NCBI GenBank assembly: GCA_018806985.1
Contig: JADANN010000068.1
Location: 496,001 to 560,000 of the forward strand
Direction of reading: 5' to 3'
Length of the DNA stretch: 64,000 bases
DNA from: Angiostrongylus vasorum
Taxonomy: Eukaryota; Nematoda; Chromadorea; Rhabditida; Metastrongylidae
Shown: one piece after another, positions 24,430 through 63,368 of the stretch
Numbering within the stretch: position 1 is the stretch's first letter
How the letters are laid out: every line of letters starts with the position of its first letter
Position numbers and translations under genes: made by a program
The notes under the pieces: model-generated
The model's database searches: none
Seen by the model: only the letters and a program-made list of their open reading frames with translations
What the model was told of the DNA's origin: nothing

Positions 24430-25069
24430 GATCTTTACAGTTATTTTGAAAACTAACATTGCCATGAACAGCTTGGCAACCCGACCGCCTACTATCATTC
24501 TCACGTATGTCATCTCCAAACTGAGAACAACAATTTCTTGAAAAAAGGATATCTGGGTGATTTGAATCATAATGAAAGTGATCAACTATGACCTTCCCCT
24601 CCCTTAGAGAACCAATGGTTTCTATTCTTAACAGATATAGATTGCTTGAATCTCAACCTCTAATTTCGCCTGTAAAACCTTTTCGTTTTTCTTTTAATGA
24701 AAAAGCAACAAACCAAAAGAGATCGGAAGTCCAAATCTATGTCTTGGTTAGGAGTCCACTCCCTCGTTTTTAAAGTTGCGAAGATTCTGACAATGTGAAG
24801 CATCCTGCTACCCTGTTCTTTCATAAGTCAGTCATACCAGGTCGTACGACATATTGCTGTTTTGTCGGTTCTATTGCCAACTACTGTCATAGAACTATGT
24901 CACTACCTACAAAGAGTTAGTTTCAAGTCACAGAATCATTACGCAAGCTTGAACACCTCAACCACTAGCCACCAATCTCATTCAGGCGTCCTTAGTGTCA
25001 AAGTCTTTTGTATAAAGTCTTCGCAAAGGTGAACACATGTACACTTTCCGTTCTTCCCCAGTGCTGTCA
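24430..25069. other. no gene recognised
   Basis: Unassigned sequence between Sn1 and the Sn4 dimer. Confidence 0.5.
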
Positions 25070-25355
25070 TATTACCACAATATAACCAAAGTGATGCAGA
25101 GATATTTGCAAAACTCTGGACCGCAGATGTCTACGGTGGAGAACGAACGCGCTATTACCCTTTCCGGAGGTTAACGCATTCACCACCACACTATGCGGGT
25201 CCCTCATTCCGCCCATGGGGAGGAAATGGTAATAGCGCGTTCGTCCTCCAACGCAGACAGCTGCGGTCCATCCGGAGTTTTGCAAATATCTCAGCATCAT
25301 AGTTGTATTTCACACGTTACCCTGCCATGAAATGTTAAAGTAGGCAGTAAATAAA
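25070..25355. repeat. Sn4 inverted dimer
   Basis: Left half (25075-25200) is the inverse of the right half (25205-25310): GATATTTGCAAAACTC with GAGTTTTGCAAATATC, and GAACGCGCTATTACC with GGTAATAGCGCGTTC. A large stem-loop. Confidence 0.78.
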
Positions 25356-26262
25356 AAGGTTAAGAATACTACAATATAGTTTTCAAAGTTTTACTAGCAG
25401 CCTTTAAGACTGACCATAAAAACAACATGCAAAGTTTAGTACTAGTACTAAGCTTGCCAATTTTACATAACAAACAACATAAAGAACTTAGTACCCGACA
25501 CAGTAGCGATTTAACAACTATTAACAACAAAAAGTAATGTGAAGATAACCTGCAGCGGAGGATTACCAATATGCTGTTAATATCCTCGAAATTAGTAGCT
25601 CACTGGAAACAATGCACTGAGATCTACTAGCAAAACAGTTGGGCTGCACTTATGATTAAGCCATCTTCATGGATACATTGAGAGTTTATAATCCATCAAA
25701 CAGTGTACATAATGTGATCCTATGTATTAACGATATGCACAGCATAGTCGTCTGAGAGAAATCATTATCAACTGTGGATCTGATAACGATTAATGTTCAC
25801 AGCAACGTGAAAATACTACTGAAAATGAGTGTGAAACTGATACGGCTGAGTAAAGAGTATTTAAATGCAGATTTTAGAACACTAATTGCGATTATTTCGC
25901 TTGGGCAATTGAAGAAGACGCAAATGTAAATAAGAGATGAGATCGTAGCTTCATTAATTATTTAGAAACTATAATGAATGAAAAAGGAAGCACCGGGCTA
26001 TTAAGATAAGGAGATGAAAAACTGGTAGGGAGAGCCTTACCGAGTGCAAAACAAGCAGAAACGCAAGTTTGTGGTCACCGAAAGAATCAAAGCTCCGTAT
26101 TTCTAATCACTTCGGCATGTATAGTTATCACAATTGAAGAGATCATAAATCATAAAAGTCCATAGGACTCACAAGAAAAACCAGTAAACGCGTATAAACT
26201 CCTACTGCAACAAAACTGAAAATCACCCCGAAAACTGCGCGCGAGCATTCTAAGCCGATCTA
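25356..26262. other. region 3' of the cyclase gene
   Basis: Presumed 3' UTR and downstream flank of the cyclase gene. I see no canonical AATAAA on the minus strand close to the stop, so the polyadenylation site is unresolved. Confidence 0.45.
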
Positions 26263-54248
<27,986 letters not shown>

Positions 54249-54347
54249 CTAAATGTAAAATAAAAACTTGGAATTCTAGATCGATAAGCATTGTGTTTCT
54301 GATGTGTAATTCACTTGTTAAATAACTTTTTTTTTGTTATACGACCC

Positions 54348-54690
54348 GCCCTTTACATCTACTATGCGGATCTCAGCACTTCTCGCATTCGATTCGTTTC
54401 CTCGCACCCATCGTCCATGAAGGTCTTCCAACTTTTTATGTGTGGCTTTCGCTGCTGCTTGAGGATTTTCCTTTAATCATGAACGTCGCTGAATACTGGC
54501 AGAGTAGATTCTACTTGGATTCCTGAGATAGCCGGCCCAGGCCGTTCCAACCTGGATTGCAGAAATGTGGACTTTTCCAGACACTTCCACTACCAATTTC
54601 CGAATTCCGGAGGCATCACAGGCTTGGAGAGAGCAGAGCGAGATCGAACCAGCACCATGCTCGTGATGATCTGTGATACCCAGCCCCTTA
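54348..54690 (-). repeat. Sn3-related SINE
   Basis: Minus copy of the longer subfamily, upstream of the exon at 54135-54248. Confidence 0.7.
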
Positions 54691-56818
54691 CATAAGATGT
54701 AGATGTTGCAACTTATCAATGTTGTCTCAACAATATATAAATAAAGTACAATATCCAGATATAATATACAACATACAATATATATAATAAAGTGCAATAT
54801 ATAAATAAAGTTATGAGATTGGTTGTCGAATGACACATTGTTATTTCCAAAAAAAATCAATATCGAGTTATAATGTATTCCCACTAACAACTAGTATCCT
54901 TTTCACTAAAATAGCTCTAGAAGCAGTAGTACTTCTGCATTCCAGAAACACAATACCCTTTTGGTAACTTAATAATCTTTAGCAATTATGAGAAGAACTT
55001 ACTACTCCAACACTAGGCTGAACCTCGAGCGAACTCGAGATTTGGCATCGTAGCAATCGAACCACCGACAGAATTAATGATAAGTGTAGAGAAAACCCGT
55101 GATGCATACTGGGTTCGAATTACACAGAAAAACGTCACATTAACTCTGAAAATAAGGAGAAAAATAAAGAGGATCTGTAAACAGTAATAACAATAATCAA
55201 TAAGTGGCGATAGGTAACTGATCGATAATTGATCGATAATAGTGTGAACAAATTCGTGTAGTTGATCTTCGTAATTAAACAAAACCATTTCTATCATGAG
55301 GATGATAAGTAGCTTTCTATGGAGGAAGCATTTCCCCACTATGTTGCGATCTTAAGGTAAAGAAGACCCATAAAAAATCAACACATTGAGGAAATACCGT
55401 TATTTGGAACAAAGTTAGCCTCGTATATAGTTCATACAAGTCCAACTCCACTGCAAAGGACGAAAAAAAGAAAAAAAAGCAAAAAAAAAGAACAAACTTA
55501 TGCGCGGTTGCAAAGAACTCATAAAATCTAAAAAACCCAACTTTCTGGACTATGGTGAAGGAGAAAAGGGTAAGGATAAAGGATAAAGCTCTGTGCTGAT
55601 CGATCGCTGAGGCATGCGTCAAAATAATAAAGATAACAAAAATAAAAATAAAGTAAGAATGTGAAGCACGTTCACTCTTCATAGACGCTATGGAGTCACA
55701 AAGAAGTTAGAAAACGGATTTCTAACCGATAGCTGTTGAGACGTTTGCCTTCAATTATGACAAACGAGCATTTATACTGGAGTTTGTTGTTTCGAAGTCA
55801 AACAAAATACCACCTACTAAGACCTCTAAGATCTCAAAGCATTTCATAGTTACCTCATAGTTAACTATGAATTAAAGGTTAAGATATCGAATAAGTGGTC
55901 TTAATCTCTTCACAGGAAATATGGAAATGTGTAACCAGAACTGAAACACCAGCCCCCTAAACACTAGGCACTTTGTTGGTATTGATGCATTTCTGACTAG
56001 TGACAAGAGAATATGGTCAGGGTTTAACAGTAATATGCATAGATATAAATAAGCATATAGCTATTATTGACGTATACAGTAATATATTCTCAAAACGTTG
56101 AAAGAAAATTTTATATCAGCTCGTGAGATAATGTGCGCATTACTGGTGCTTATTAGTAACAAAACAGATCTGAACTGAATGGATAGAATAAAATGTAGAT
56201 ACTAGGGATTGAACCTACTCAAATCCGTGCGTCACCGCTCCAGAGTTAATCATAAGCTCTGGTTGGGTCCATTTGCACATGAATGACAAGGTGAAAACGT
56301 AAACAATATGGGTACTTGGAACACGAATTCCTCGTGCCGATGTAGAATCATGTGCACCTCATCCTATTTTCCAATTAACAGTTAGTGTCCGACAGAATAG
56401 AATCACCATGCATGAGGGGGACAATTGGACCAGCGTGAGTTGATACCAACTCATGGTGAGTCTACCAAAAAATTAGGCGTCAAAGATGCGGTATATATGC
56501 TGCTTTGAAAAGAACCTTTTTACTAGAGTTGCGAAAAATCCGTGCCGTTGGTTCACAATTCACAGTCAAAGCCAACAGCGCAAAAAGAGTGACCGCTTTG
56601 TTTTCAACAAATGAGTGAAGTCATGAGACACTACTAATCTTTACTGTGAGAAATTGGTTCATAACTCCAAAAACTACCAAGAAACCCACGAAGCAAGAGC
56701 TTCCAGTTTTCGAAGGAAGAAAAATAAGACAGTGGGTGGAGAATGCATCTCAGTAATCGCTTGTGTACCTTAATAAACATTATCTTCATTGCAGCTCACA
56801 GTCGTTTTAGTTGCACAC
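54691..56818. other. no gene recognised
   Basis: AT-rich; ATATA-rich tract at 54.73-54.81 kb and an Sn1 tail at 55567. The minus frame at 55013-55150 has a TTTTCAG acceptor, but its phase fits neither neighbouring exon. Confidence 0.45.
55567..55620 (-). repeat. Sn1 SINE 3' fragment
   Basis: Only the TTTATCC tail and about 35 bp of 3' body remain. Confidence 0.6.
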
Positions 56819-56942
56819 CTGGATGGCATATCTATACCATGAATCTTTCAACTTCCGATACAATTCCCATTCGGCTGGTACCTTGGTGATTCGATACACG
56901 TTTCTTTTCATTGAGCCACAAGACAGCCGTACCAGCACGTAC
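56819..56942 (-). CDS. candidate 5' exon of the cyclase gene
   Basis: A 124-nt open segment bounded by a CTAG acceptor and a CAG/GTGTGC donor. It encodes 41 residues including YRITKVPAEWELYRKL, with no resemblance I recognise. It ends in phase 0, which matches the exon at 54135-54248. If joined, it extends the region before the ligand-binding domain to at least 110 residues, longer than usual for this family, and still shows no signal peptide. It could belong to a different upstream gene. An internal ATG near 56.90 kb could be a start if the acceptor is a trans-splice site. Confidence 0.45.
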
Positions 56943-57793
56943 CTAGGTCATAACAGCTAGTCGCTAACGTTCGTCTATTAGACGGATGTTTGCAGTCTTG
57001 CAGCCTTGTAGCTGTTTTTTTTTAAATGACGGAGATTCTTTGCATTGGTTTACTCGTGACAGCCCGATGAAAATATCGAGAAATTTTTTTTCTCCTATGA
57101 TACACATAGACCATGCATGACAGAGCATGACAATACTCTCTCCACACGATGAGGTGATAAACCAGTAATGGGGATACTTTTTATTTGTAACGTAATATTT
57201 GTTTAAGAAGTTGTTCATCGAATTAAGAACTTATGCACCTACTTTTTGCTTATTTACGTGACTCAACTTTCTCTACTATGTGGATTTGCATGTGGTTGCA
57301 GGTCTTTGTGCATCTATGAGAGGTATTTCCCAAACCAGTCAGGTAGCAAACTGCCGATCCAGGAGGGATGTGGGCTTGGTTGGCTATACACCATTTCTAA
57401 ATACCGAATATACGAATTGGACGACCACTCCCATTCGAGATTTAATTTCCAAGAATGGCATTCACATTAAGAACGCAAAAAAATTTGCAAGTACAAACAC
57501 GTGGGAAACATGTAGTGTGTAGATCATATGAAAGCTATTACCAATCCAGCTGAAAGGTTTAATCGTTAGAAATGGATATTGATTGGAATGACAGAAGCTA
57601 TTTTTTTGCATGCCAGTAAGGCAATACCGTATAAGTTACGGGTTCGCAAATAGATGTCGAAGTCCGAGTCTAATAAAATGTCCTAGAAACTTGAATTAAA
57701 TGTTTTGAAACCAGGTGACAAGGAATAAACAATAGTATAACGACAGGGAATAAAATTAAAGACTTTGATTATATTGTACAAATGGGTCCACGT
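56943..57793. other. no gene recognised
   Basis: An 84-codon minus frame (56964-57218) has no splice or domain support. A possible small exon at 57.64-57.71 kb has good splice sites but the wrong phase for 56819-56942. Confidence 0.4.
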
Positions 57794-58106
57794 GAGAAGG
57801 GATGGCGCAGTGGTTTGTTAGTCGATCATGAAGCAAAGGCTCTTGTTCGATCGCCGTCTCAACGCTCTCCTCTAATCCATATGTGAACGCCTTAGCCCGG
57901 CTATCTTCAAGAATGCAAGCAGAATTGACTTGACCAGTATTCTACAATATTTATAAAGAATAAGAAATCCTCAAGAAGCAGCTGAAACAACACACGAAAT
58001 GTTCGAAGACCACTGTGGACGATGAGTGCGAGGAAAACAAATAGAATGCAAGAAGCGCTGGGATCCACAAAGTAGATGTGATGACTCGCCATGTACAATA
58101 AAAAAA
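57794..58106 (+). repeat. Sn3 SINE
   Basis: Best plus copy: GGGATGGCGCAGTGG, CTTGTTCGATCGCCG, GTAGATGTGATGACTCGCCATG and an A-rich tail. Confidence 0.78.
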
Positions 58107-58416
58107 GTTGGCTTTACTACAAAGTATGACTATTAACCAAATCCACAGCAGAGCCTTTAAATGCGAAACATCACCATCAATATAAGTATGATGTGCACAT
58201 CGAGGTTGAGAAAAACCACATAATCCGCATTGAATCCGATTAAATGTAACAATAGGGTTTGTCAACGAATCGAACATTGTGGCGGAACGACGAAATGCGA
58301 AAGAAATCCAATAAATGTGCTTTATTTCATAGAGGAACGATGCTATAAAATTCAGTTCGATATCGATCACATAACACTCCGATGGACAACAGTTCGACAT
58401 CGATCGATATCGTTAG

Positions 58417-58708
58417 TGATAAAAGATAAAGTGATGCCCGCTGATCAATCCCTTAGTGTGTGGCATGCATTCGACTCCGTTCGTAGCATCCTAGAGGTGA
58501 TTGACTGTACATTCGGCATATACAATCGCAGTCACTTGTGGGGGTCTACCGATGTACACATTGGATTTTTTTATCCTCTTAAACAAATCTGGTACCAATT
58601 TGCCGATATCGATAGGTTGGAGGGCTTCGTTAGCACGGTGAGAACGAACCAAAGACCACATGCGTATTGTACACCACCTCTAATCACACGGTTACTATGC
58701 GTCCTCAT
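58417..58708 (-). repeat. Sn1 SINE, strongly diverged
   Basis: Recognisable from GCTGATCAATCCCTTAG, GGCATGCATTCGACT and GGTACCAATTTGCCGAT in the right order, but with many changes. An old copy. Confidence 0.6.
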
Positions 58709-58871
58709 GAGAACTCCTAAAAGGAATACGACAGCATTAGAGTAATATTATAGAATGGAAGCACTTTTTTCCTCCAAACAAAATGCAAATCTTGTTTCTT
58801 CGGGATATTTCCTGAAATGTTTTTCATGCAGCGCATTTCTGTTACAAATTTAACCTTTCTTTTAATTTTAT

Positions 58872-59230
58872 TTTATATGAGCTGTCTTCACATCTACTGT
58901 GTGGATCCCAGCACTTCTCAGATCCAGTTCGTTTCCCCGCATCCATTGTCCACGAAGATCTTCCAACTTTTACGTGTGGCTTCGGTTGTTGCTTGAGGAT
59001 TTTCATTTCATCTTGAATGTTGTAGTCGAGCAATTCTCTCTGGACTCCTGAGATAGCAGGGCTGAAGCGTCTCCATTTGGATTGCACAGGATGATTTACT
59101 TTCTCGCAGACAAGTCCGGTAGTAATTTCGCGACCCCGGAGGGATGAGAGGCTTGGTTGAAGCGGGACGGAATTGAACTACCACCATGCTCGTGATGACG
59201 GACATCACTACCACTGTGCTATCCGCTCCT
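58872..59230 (-). repeat. Sn3-related SINE, best long-subfamily copy
   Basis: Minus strand head GGAGCGGATAGCACAGTGGT with B-box-like GTTCAATTCC, then the CCGGGGTCGCGAAATTACTA body and a 3' part ending in TGTGAAGACAGC. Confidence 0.75.
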
Positions 59231-59394
59231 TAAATTTAACCGTACTTTCGATATTTAAAAGGGTAAAATAAAGCAAATCTTCAACAATTATAAACTGGAC
59301 CAGTTGAAACATTGGAGATGACGAGAAATATAACGACAAAAACAAAAAAAGAAACTCAGAAAATAACCAGAAAAAAAAAGCAAAATTAAATAAC

Positions 59395-59670
59395 TACAAT
59401 AATGCTGAGACATTTGCAAAGCCCCCGGACAGCAGGTGTCTGCGGTGGGGAACGAACGCGGTATTACCCTTTCCGGGGCTAACGCTTTCACCACCACACC
59501 ATGTGGGTCCTTCGTTTCGCCTGTCTCTCAGCTAGTTCTATCGATTACTGCCATCATAAATCACCCGTCAACGGGATTGATCGGGATATCTCAGCATTAT
59601 TGCATTTGTTTCGCAAATAATAGCCTGCCGTGAAAACTTGTAAAAGGCAGTAAATAAAAAGTCAACAAAA
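59395..59670. repeat. Sn4 repeat with inverted ends
   Basis: Minus head and 3' block at 59398-59540, then a leader, then a plus 3' end (GGGATATCTCAGCATTATTG to TAAATAAAAAGTCAAC). Confidence 0.7.
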
Positions 59671-59693
59671 CTAAATAATCTCTCATCGCAAAG

Positions 59694-59928
59694 AACGCGT
59701 GTGGCGCAGTGGTTGGAGGCGCTACTGTGACACACAAGTGGAATCGATCCCCCGGGCCCATGGCTCACCAAGCCTTCCATCTCTCCGGGGTCAACAAATT
59801 CGTACCAGACTTGTCTGCGAGCCACCGCGAGTTATTGTAAAAGCCAGATATACATTCAGTCACCTCCAACGATACTTAATGAAGTCGAATGCATGGCGCA
59901 TGCCTCAGGGATTGATCAACGCCGGCTC
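59694..59928 (+). repeat. Sn1 SINE with internal deletion
   Basis: Plus copy: GCGTGTGGCGCAGTGGTTGG head. About 45 bp of the middle body (GGGAGGATAGC to GGTAG) is deleted. Confidence 0.8.
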
Positions 59929-60400
59929 TATTTATTTTCGTCGCAAAACGTTACTGTGAAAGGAGACGGCATGTAGGTGTAATAATACAATAACTATGTT
60001 GTTACAAAATGACTTATTACCACTCGACATTTAAGTACATTAAAATCACTTAATAGTGAGCTCAGGAAACATAACAACGATATTCACTTTTCGAAAGCAA
60101 TGATATAATGAAAAAAAAGTAAAAGAAAAACAACTGGATCAATAAATGCCATGAAAAAGAAAAAAAATGTTTTACCAAATATCGGGCTTTTTTTTGGCTC
60201 TTTCGGAATTCATCTGTCAAAACAGCAGCTGACTGATCACAAACTAAAACTTCACTACAAAAGGCACTAGCACATAGGCCGGGATGTGACCTCCAGAGGA
60301 GTCATATGATGCAAATAAGGCCCATCCGATCTTTAGAACAACACATCTTATGTCTTGTTAAACTTGAATTGAAATAAAAACCAATGAGTCTATAAGATGC
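59929..60400. other. no gene recognised
   Basis: AT-rich spacer, probably the 3' flank of the candidate minus exon at 60515-60666. Confidence 0.5.
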
Positions 60401-60514
60401 AAGCTATTTTATTCTATACAGATAAAAATATGATTCTCTGAGGGGCATTAAACATATTTTCTACACATTTTCGTGTCGAGGCCCTTATTTCTGAAAACGA
60501 AAGCAAATGGACAA

Positions 60515-60666
60515 CTAGGATCTCGTCCGAAAGGGCATCATGGTGTTCCCCAGTGTGTCGTTAGTGTTTGCTGCTGCTGCTATTATATAAGGAGTTTCAA
60601 AAATTTGATCGCAGCTTACAATTCCACAAAGAAGTTCAATTGCAAATTTTAAATTAGAAGGATGTT
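60515..60666 (-). CDS. candidate last exon of an unidentified host gene
   Basis: The acceptor TTTTCTCATAG is followed by 50 codons ending in TAG, containing FAIELLCGIVSCDQIFETPY and a short poly-Ala run. An AATAAA signal follows about 100 bp downstream on the minus strand (60408-60413). Composition is coding-like and unrelated to the surrounding repeats. The upstream intron would contain the Sn1 copy at 60705-60959. No upstream exon was found and no family is recognised. Confidence 0.35.
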
Positions 60667-60704
60667 CTATGAGAAAACATATACAAATCCTTAATGCATT
60701 AGAG

Positions 60705-60959
60705 CGCGTGTGGCGCAGTGGTTGGGGGCGCCACTGCGAGACACACGTGGAATCGATCCTAGCGCCCATGGCCCACCAAGCCTTCCATCCCTCTGGGGTC
60801 GGCAAATTGGTACCAGACCGGAAACCGCAAATTGGTACCTACGAGGACAGCAGCACCGGCTCGATGCATTCGATCACCTCCAACGATACTTAATGAAGTC
60901 GAATGCATGGCGCTTCCCTCAGGGATTGATCAACGCCGAGAGCTTTATCCTTTAGCTTT
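60705..60959 (+). repeat. Sn1 SINE with 14-bp target duplication
   Basis: Plus copy with head and TTTATCC tail. The flanks carry TTAATGCATTAGAG at 60691-60704 and again at 60960-60973, a perfect target-site duplication that defines the element ends. The body carries a short internal duplication and deletion. Confidence 0.85.
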
Positions 60960-60973
60960 TTAATGCATTAGAG

Positions 60974-61470
60974 TAAAGTCCTTTCTCCAAGGTCATAAGA
61001 GCATCATTTTCTCAGTTTCTCCGCCATCCTACTAATGGAAAGACTATCGTCTGTTGTTGAACAAGCACTTTCGTCGTTGTGGTAATTTTGACTCAAACGA
61101 AAATCCTATTAATGACCTTAATACTTCGATAGTTCATTTACACGTAAACGTCATCTCACATAGTAACATGATGACATCTCTGAGATCTCAGCACATACAA
61201 TTTTTTCTTATATTATTAAAACGAAAAAAAATGCCGTCATCCAGAATTATAATGACGGGACAGAAGATCTAACCTCGATCCACAACGGCCAGCGTTTTTC
61301 CTGCGGAAAAAACCTGGGAATTCAATGCTTTGTCATGACTACGAATCTCAGATTTCCAAGAAAAAGCACACACAAATTGGATTCAACATGTCAATAACAG
61401 AAGACGATAGATGCTAAAGCTGCAGCCAAATTCACCCATAAAACAGACCAAAGTGCTGGTAAGTTTAAAT
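60974..61470. other. no gene recognised
   Basis: Unassigned sequence between Sn1 and the PLE3 palindrome. Confidence 0.5.
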
Positions 61471-61800
61471 CTGTTGTTCTCCTTTTTACAGCAATGGCGA
61501 GGTTGTTATTCAGCACATCTTTACTTCATTACGAATATAACACATACAAGACAACGGTAGCTGACGTTTCAAACGGTTTGACCCAGTAAATTGCATATTA
61601 GTGTACCCTTCCAGGTTCTAAAGAAGGCGATACTGCCGAAACGTCAGCTACCGTTGTGTTGAATGTGTTACATTCGTAAGGAAGTAAAGGTGTGCTGAAT
61701 AACAACCTCGCCATTGCTGTAAAAAAAAGGAGAACAACAGATTTATAATCCAATGCCAAGGTTGATAGAAAGTCGATCTTGGGAACTGTTAAATAAGTTC
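61471..61800 (+). mobile_element. PLE3 fragment: inverted terminal repeats plus ORF start
   Basis: Two PLE terminal repeats lie tail to tail: 61471-61570 is the near-exact inverse of 61645-61743, ending in CTGTTGTTCTCC and GGAGAACAACAG. Right after the second arm comes ATGCCAAGGTTGATAGAAAG (61753), the same start peptide (MPRLIESRSWELL) as PLE1, in plus orientation, cut off after about 15 codons. The ribozyme at 61614-61650 reads CUAAAGA, with core G5 lost, so it is probably inactive. Confidence 0.78.
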
Positions 61801-61954
61801 AAAGCTTGACGACTACAAATATTAGATATGAAAATGGAATTTTATTTTCTAGAAGTTTTTAGAATGTGTTTTTACTTTTACGTTTCAGAAAAGATATCGC
61901 TTCCCCAGTTTACAGAATTCTAATTACTATCTATTAATTGGAAAGGTGCTGGCA

Positions 61955-62592
61955 TGGCTATCTCAGGATTCCTTGGAGAATCGACTTGATCGGGGATCAA
62001 TGTCGGTCACGGTGTAGATGAAAAATCCCCAAGCAGTAAATGAAGGCACAAGCAAAAAAGCTCGAAGACTTTTGTGGACGGCGGATGCACAGTGTGACAC
62101 ATGTGGATTCCAGCCTTGTAGCAAAAAAAATAGCAAAAAAAATAGGACCAAGGGCAGCTTAGTGAAAGAGATACCGTCTAATAATTAGTGCGGGACCATA
62201 CGTGCCTCGAGCCAACCACGCCTCCGATCTCTCCAGTGTCGCAAAATCGGTACCAGACGACCTGGAACAGCTTGCTCTTATCCACAAAATGAGACTGCCT
62301 GTGGTGAAGACATGACATGGCTGTCCCAAGATTCCCTAGAGAATCTACTTTAACAGCATCCAACTGTTTGCGGATTTTGGATGGTAGAACGCAAATCGAA
62401 CCAAAACTGTGTACGATCCGGGTTCCTACTTGAACTGGAGAGAATGAACTGTTCCCAGACAAGTCCGGTAGTGATTCGCAGCCACTAGGATGAACAATGG
62501 ATAAGCGGGCCCAGAGCGAGGTCAAACCAGAGCCTGGGTGTGCTGGGCCGTCCACGTTGCAAACAAGATCACTATCACTGCGTTACCCGCTT
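61955..62592. repeat. two diverged Sn3-related pieces, head to head
   Basis: A plus fragment (61955-62170, with GAAGACTTTTGTGGACGGCGG) and a minus copy (62200-62592) whose head GGAAGCGGGTAACGCAGTG lies near 62.59 kb. Shared TTCCTTGGAGAATC / TTCCCTAGAGAATC segments tie them to each other. Confidence 0.55.
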
Positions 62593-62933
62593 CCTTCTTA
62601 TAATTAGAAATTAGAATGTTACGACGTCATAGTAACAGTTTCCAAAATCTAGAGCAGTCATGAATTTATCCTTAATTCATAAGTAATTGCCTGAAAAAAC
62701 TGAATAATCGTTCAAGCCGTTAAAACCATATTTCTCTCACTAACATAGAACACATACTAATGTACGTCAGAAAACAAAGGTGGCATCTGAGAATTAAGTG
62801 ATGTTTACGATGTCACTATGCATCATGGGAGCGATGTTGACCGGATCATCCGACCCCAAGAGATTTGCGCTTAACTAGCAAAGAACTTTCACGCAAATAT
62901 CCTCGTCACTCCATTTGAGATCAAGCATCGGTG

Positions 62934-63023
62934 TTTCATTATCATTATGGTTATTATTATCATCATCATTATTATTCTTATTACTATTATTACCATTATT
63001 ATTATCATTATTACTATTATTAT
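62934..63023 (+). repeat. ATT/ATC trinucleotide microsatellite
   Basis: About 90 bp of imperfect ATT and ATC units. The Tyr/His-rich reading frame across it is an artefact. It abuts the 5' end of an Sn2 copy. Confidence 0.85.
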
Positions 63024-63368
63024 GTTAATGGGTTCCCTCGGGGAACCGTCTCATCTTCGCTGGGAGGTGCTTCTGGGTGTCGGGCTGCGACGTACAGCTG
63101 GGGTCTGTTAGGAAGCCTAGCTAAGAGTGAATCAATACCAGGATCCATCACCATCCTGGTATGAAACTAGTCGCATGGTGGCAAATCTCCCTCTGACCAA
63201 CAAGGGCGGCGAATGTACGTGGTGGTGAAGACCTGAGCAAGACTTCAGATAGGCTGCCCTCGGGACACCAGAGAAGCACAATGGCTTAACCAGCAAATCT
63301 CCGAAAAGTGGATATTATGTAGGGGCCCGCACAACCAGTGAGAGGACAGGCCGTTCAAGTATCAAGTT
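63024..63368 (+). repeat. Sn2 SINE next to a microsatellite
   Basis: Plus copy with an internal deletion near 63105. Starts at the end of an ATT-rich microsatellite; tail GTTCAAGTATCAAG. Confidence 0.78.

Noticed and set aside
55013..55150. Exon upstream of the cyclase.
   Set aside because: Its acceptor is good but the phase fits neither 56819-56942 nor 54135-54248, and the frame soon stops.
56964..57218. 84-codon minus-strand ORF.
   Set aside because: No splice support, no motif, and a frame unrelated to the adjacent exon.
57794..57870. tRNA gene, from box A and box B matches.
   Set aside because: The sequence continues into the repeated Sn3 body and no acceptor stem closes. The same holds for the heads of Sn1 and Sn4.
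62931..63164. Tyr/His-rich 77-codon reading frame.
   Set aside because: It is the translation of an ATT/ATC microsatellite running into an Sn2 copy.
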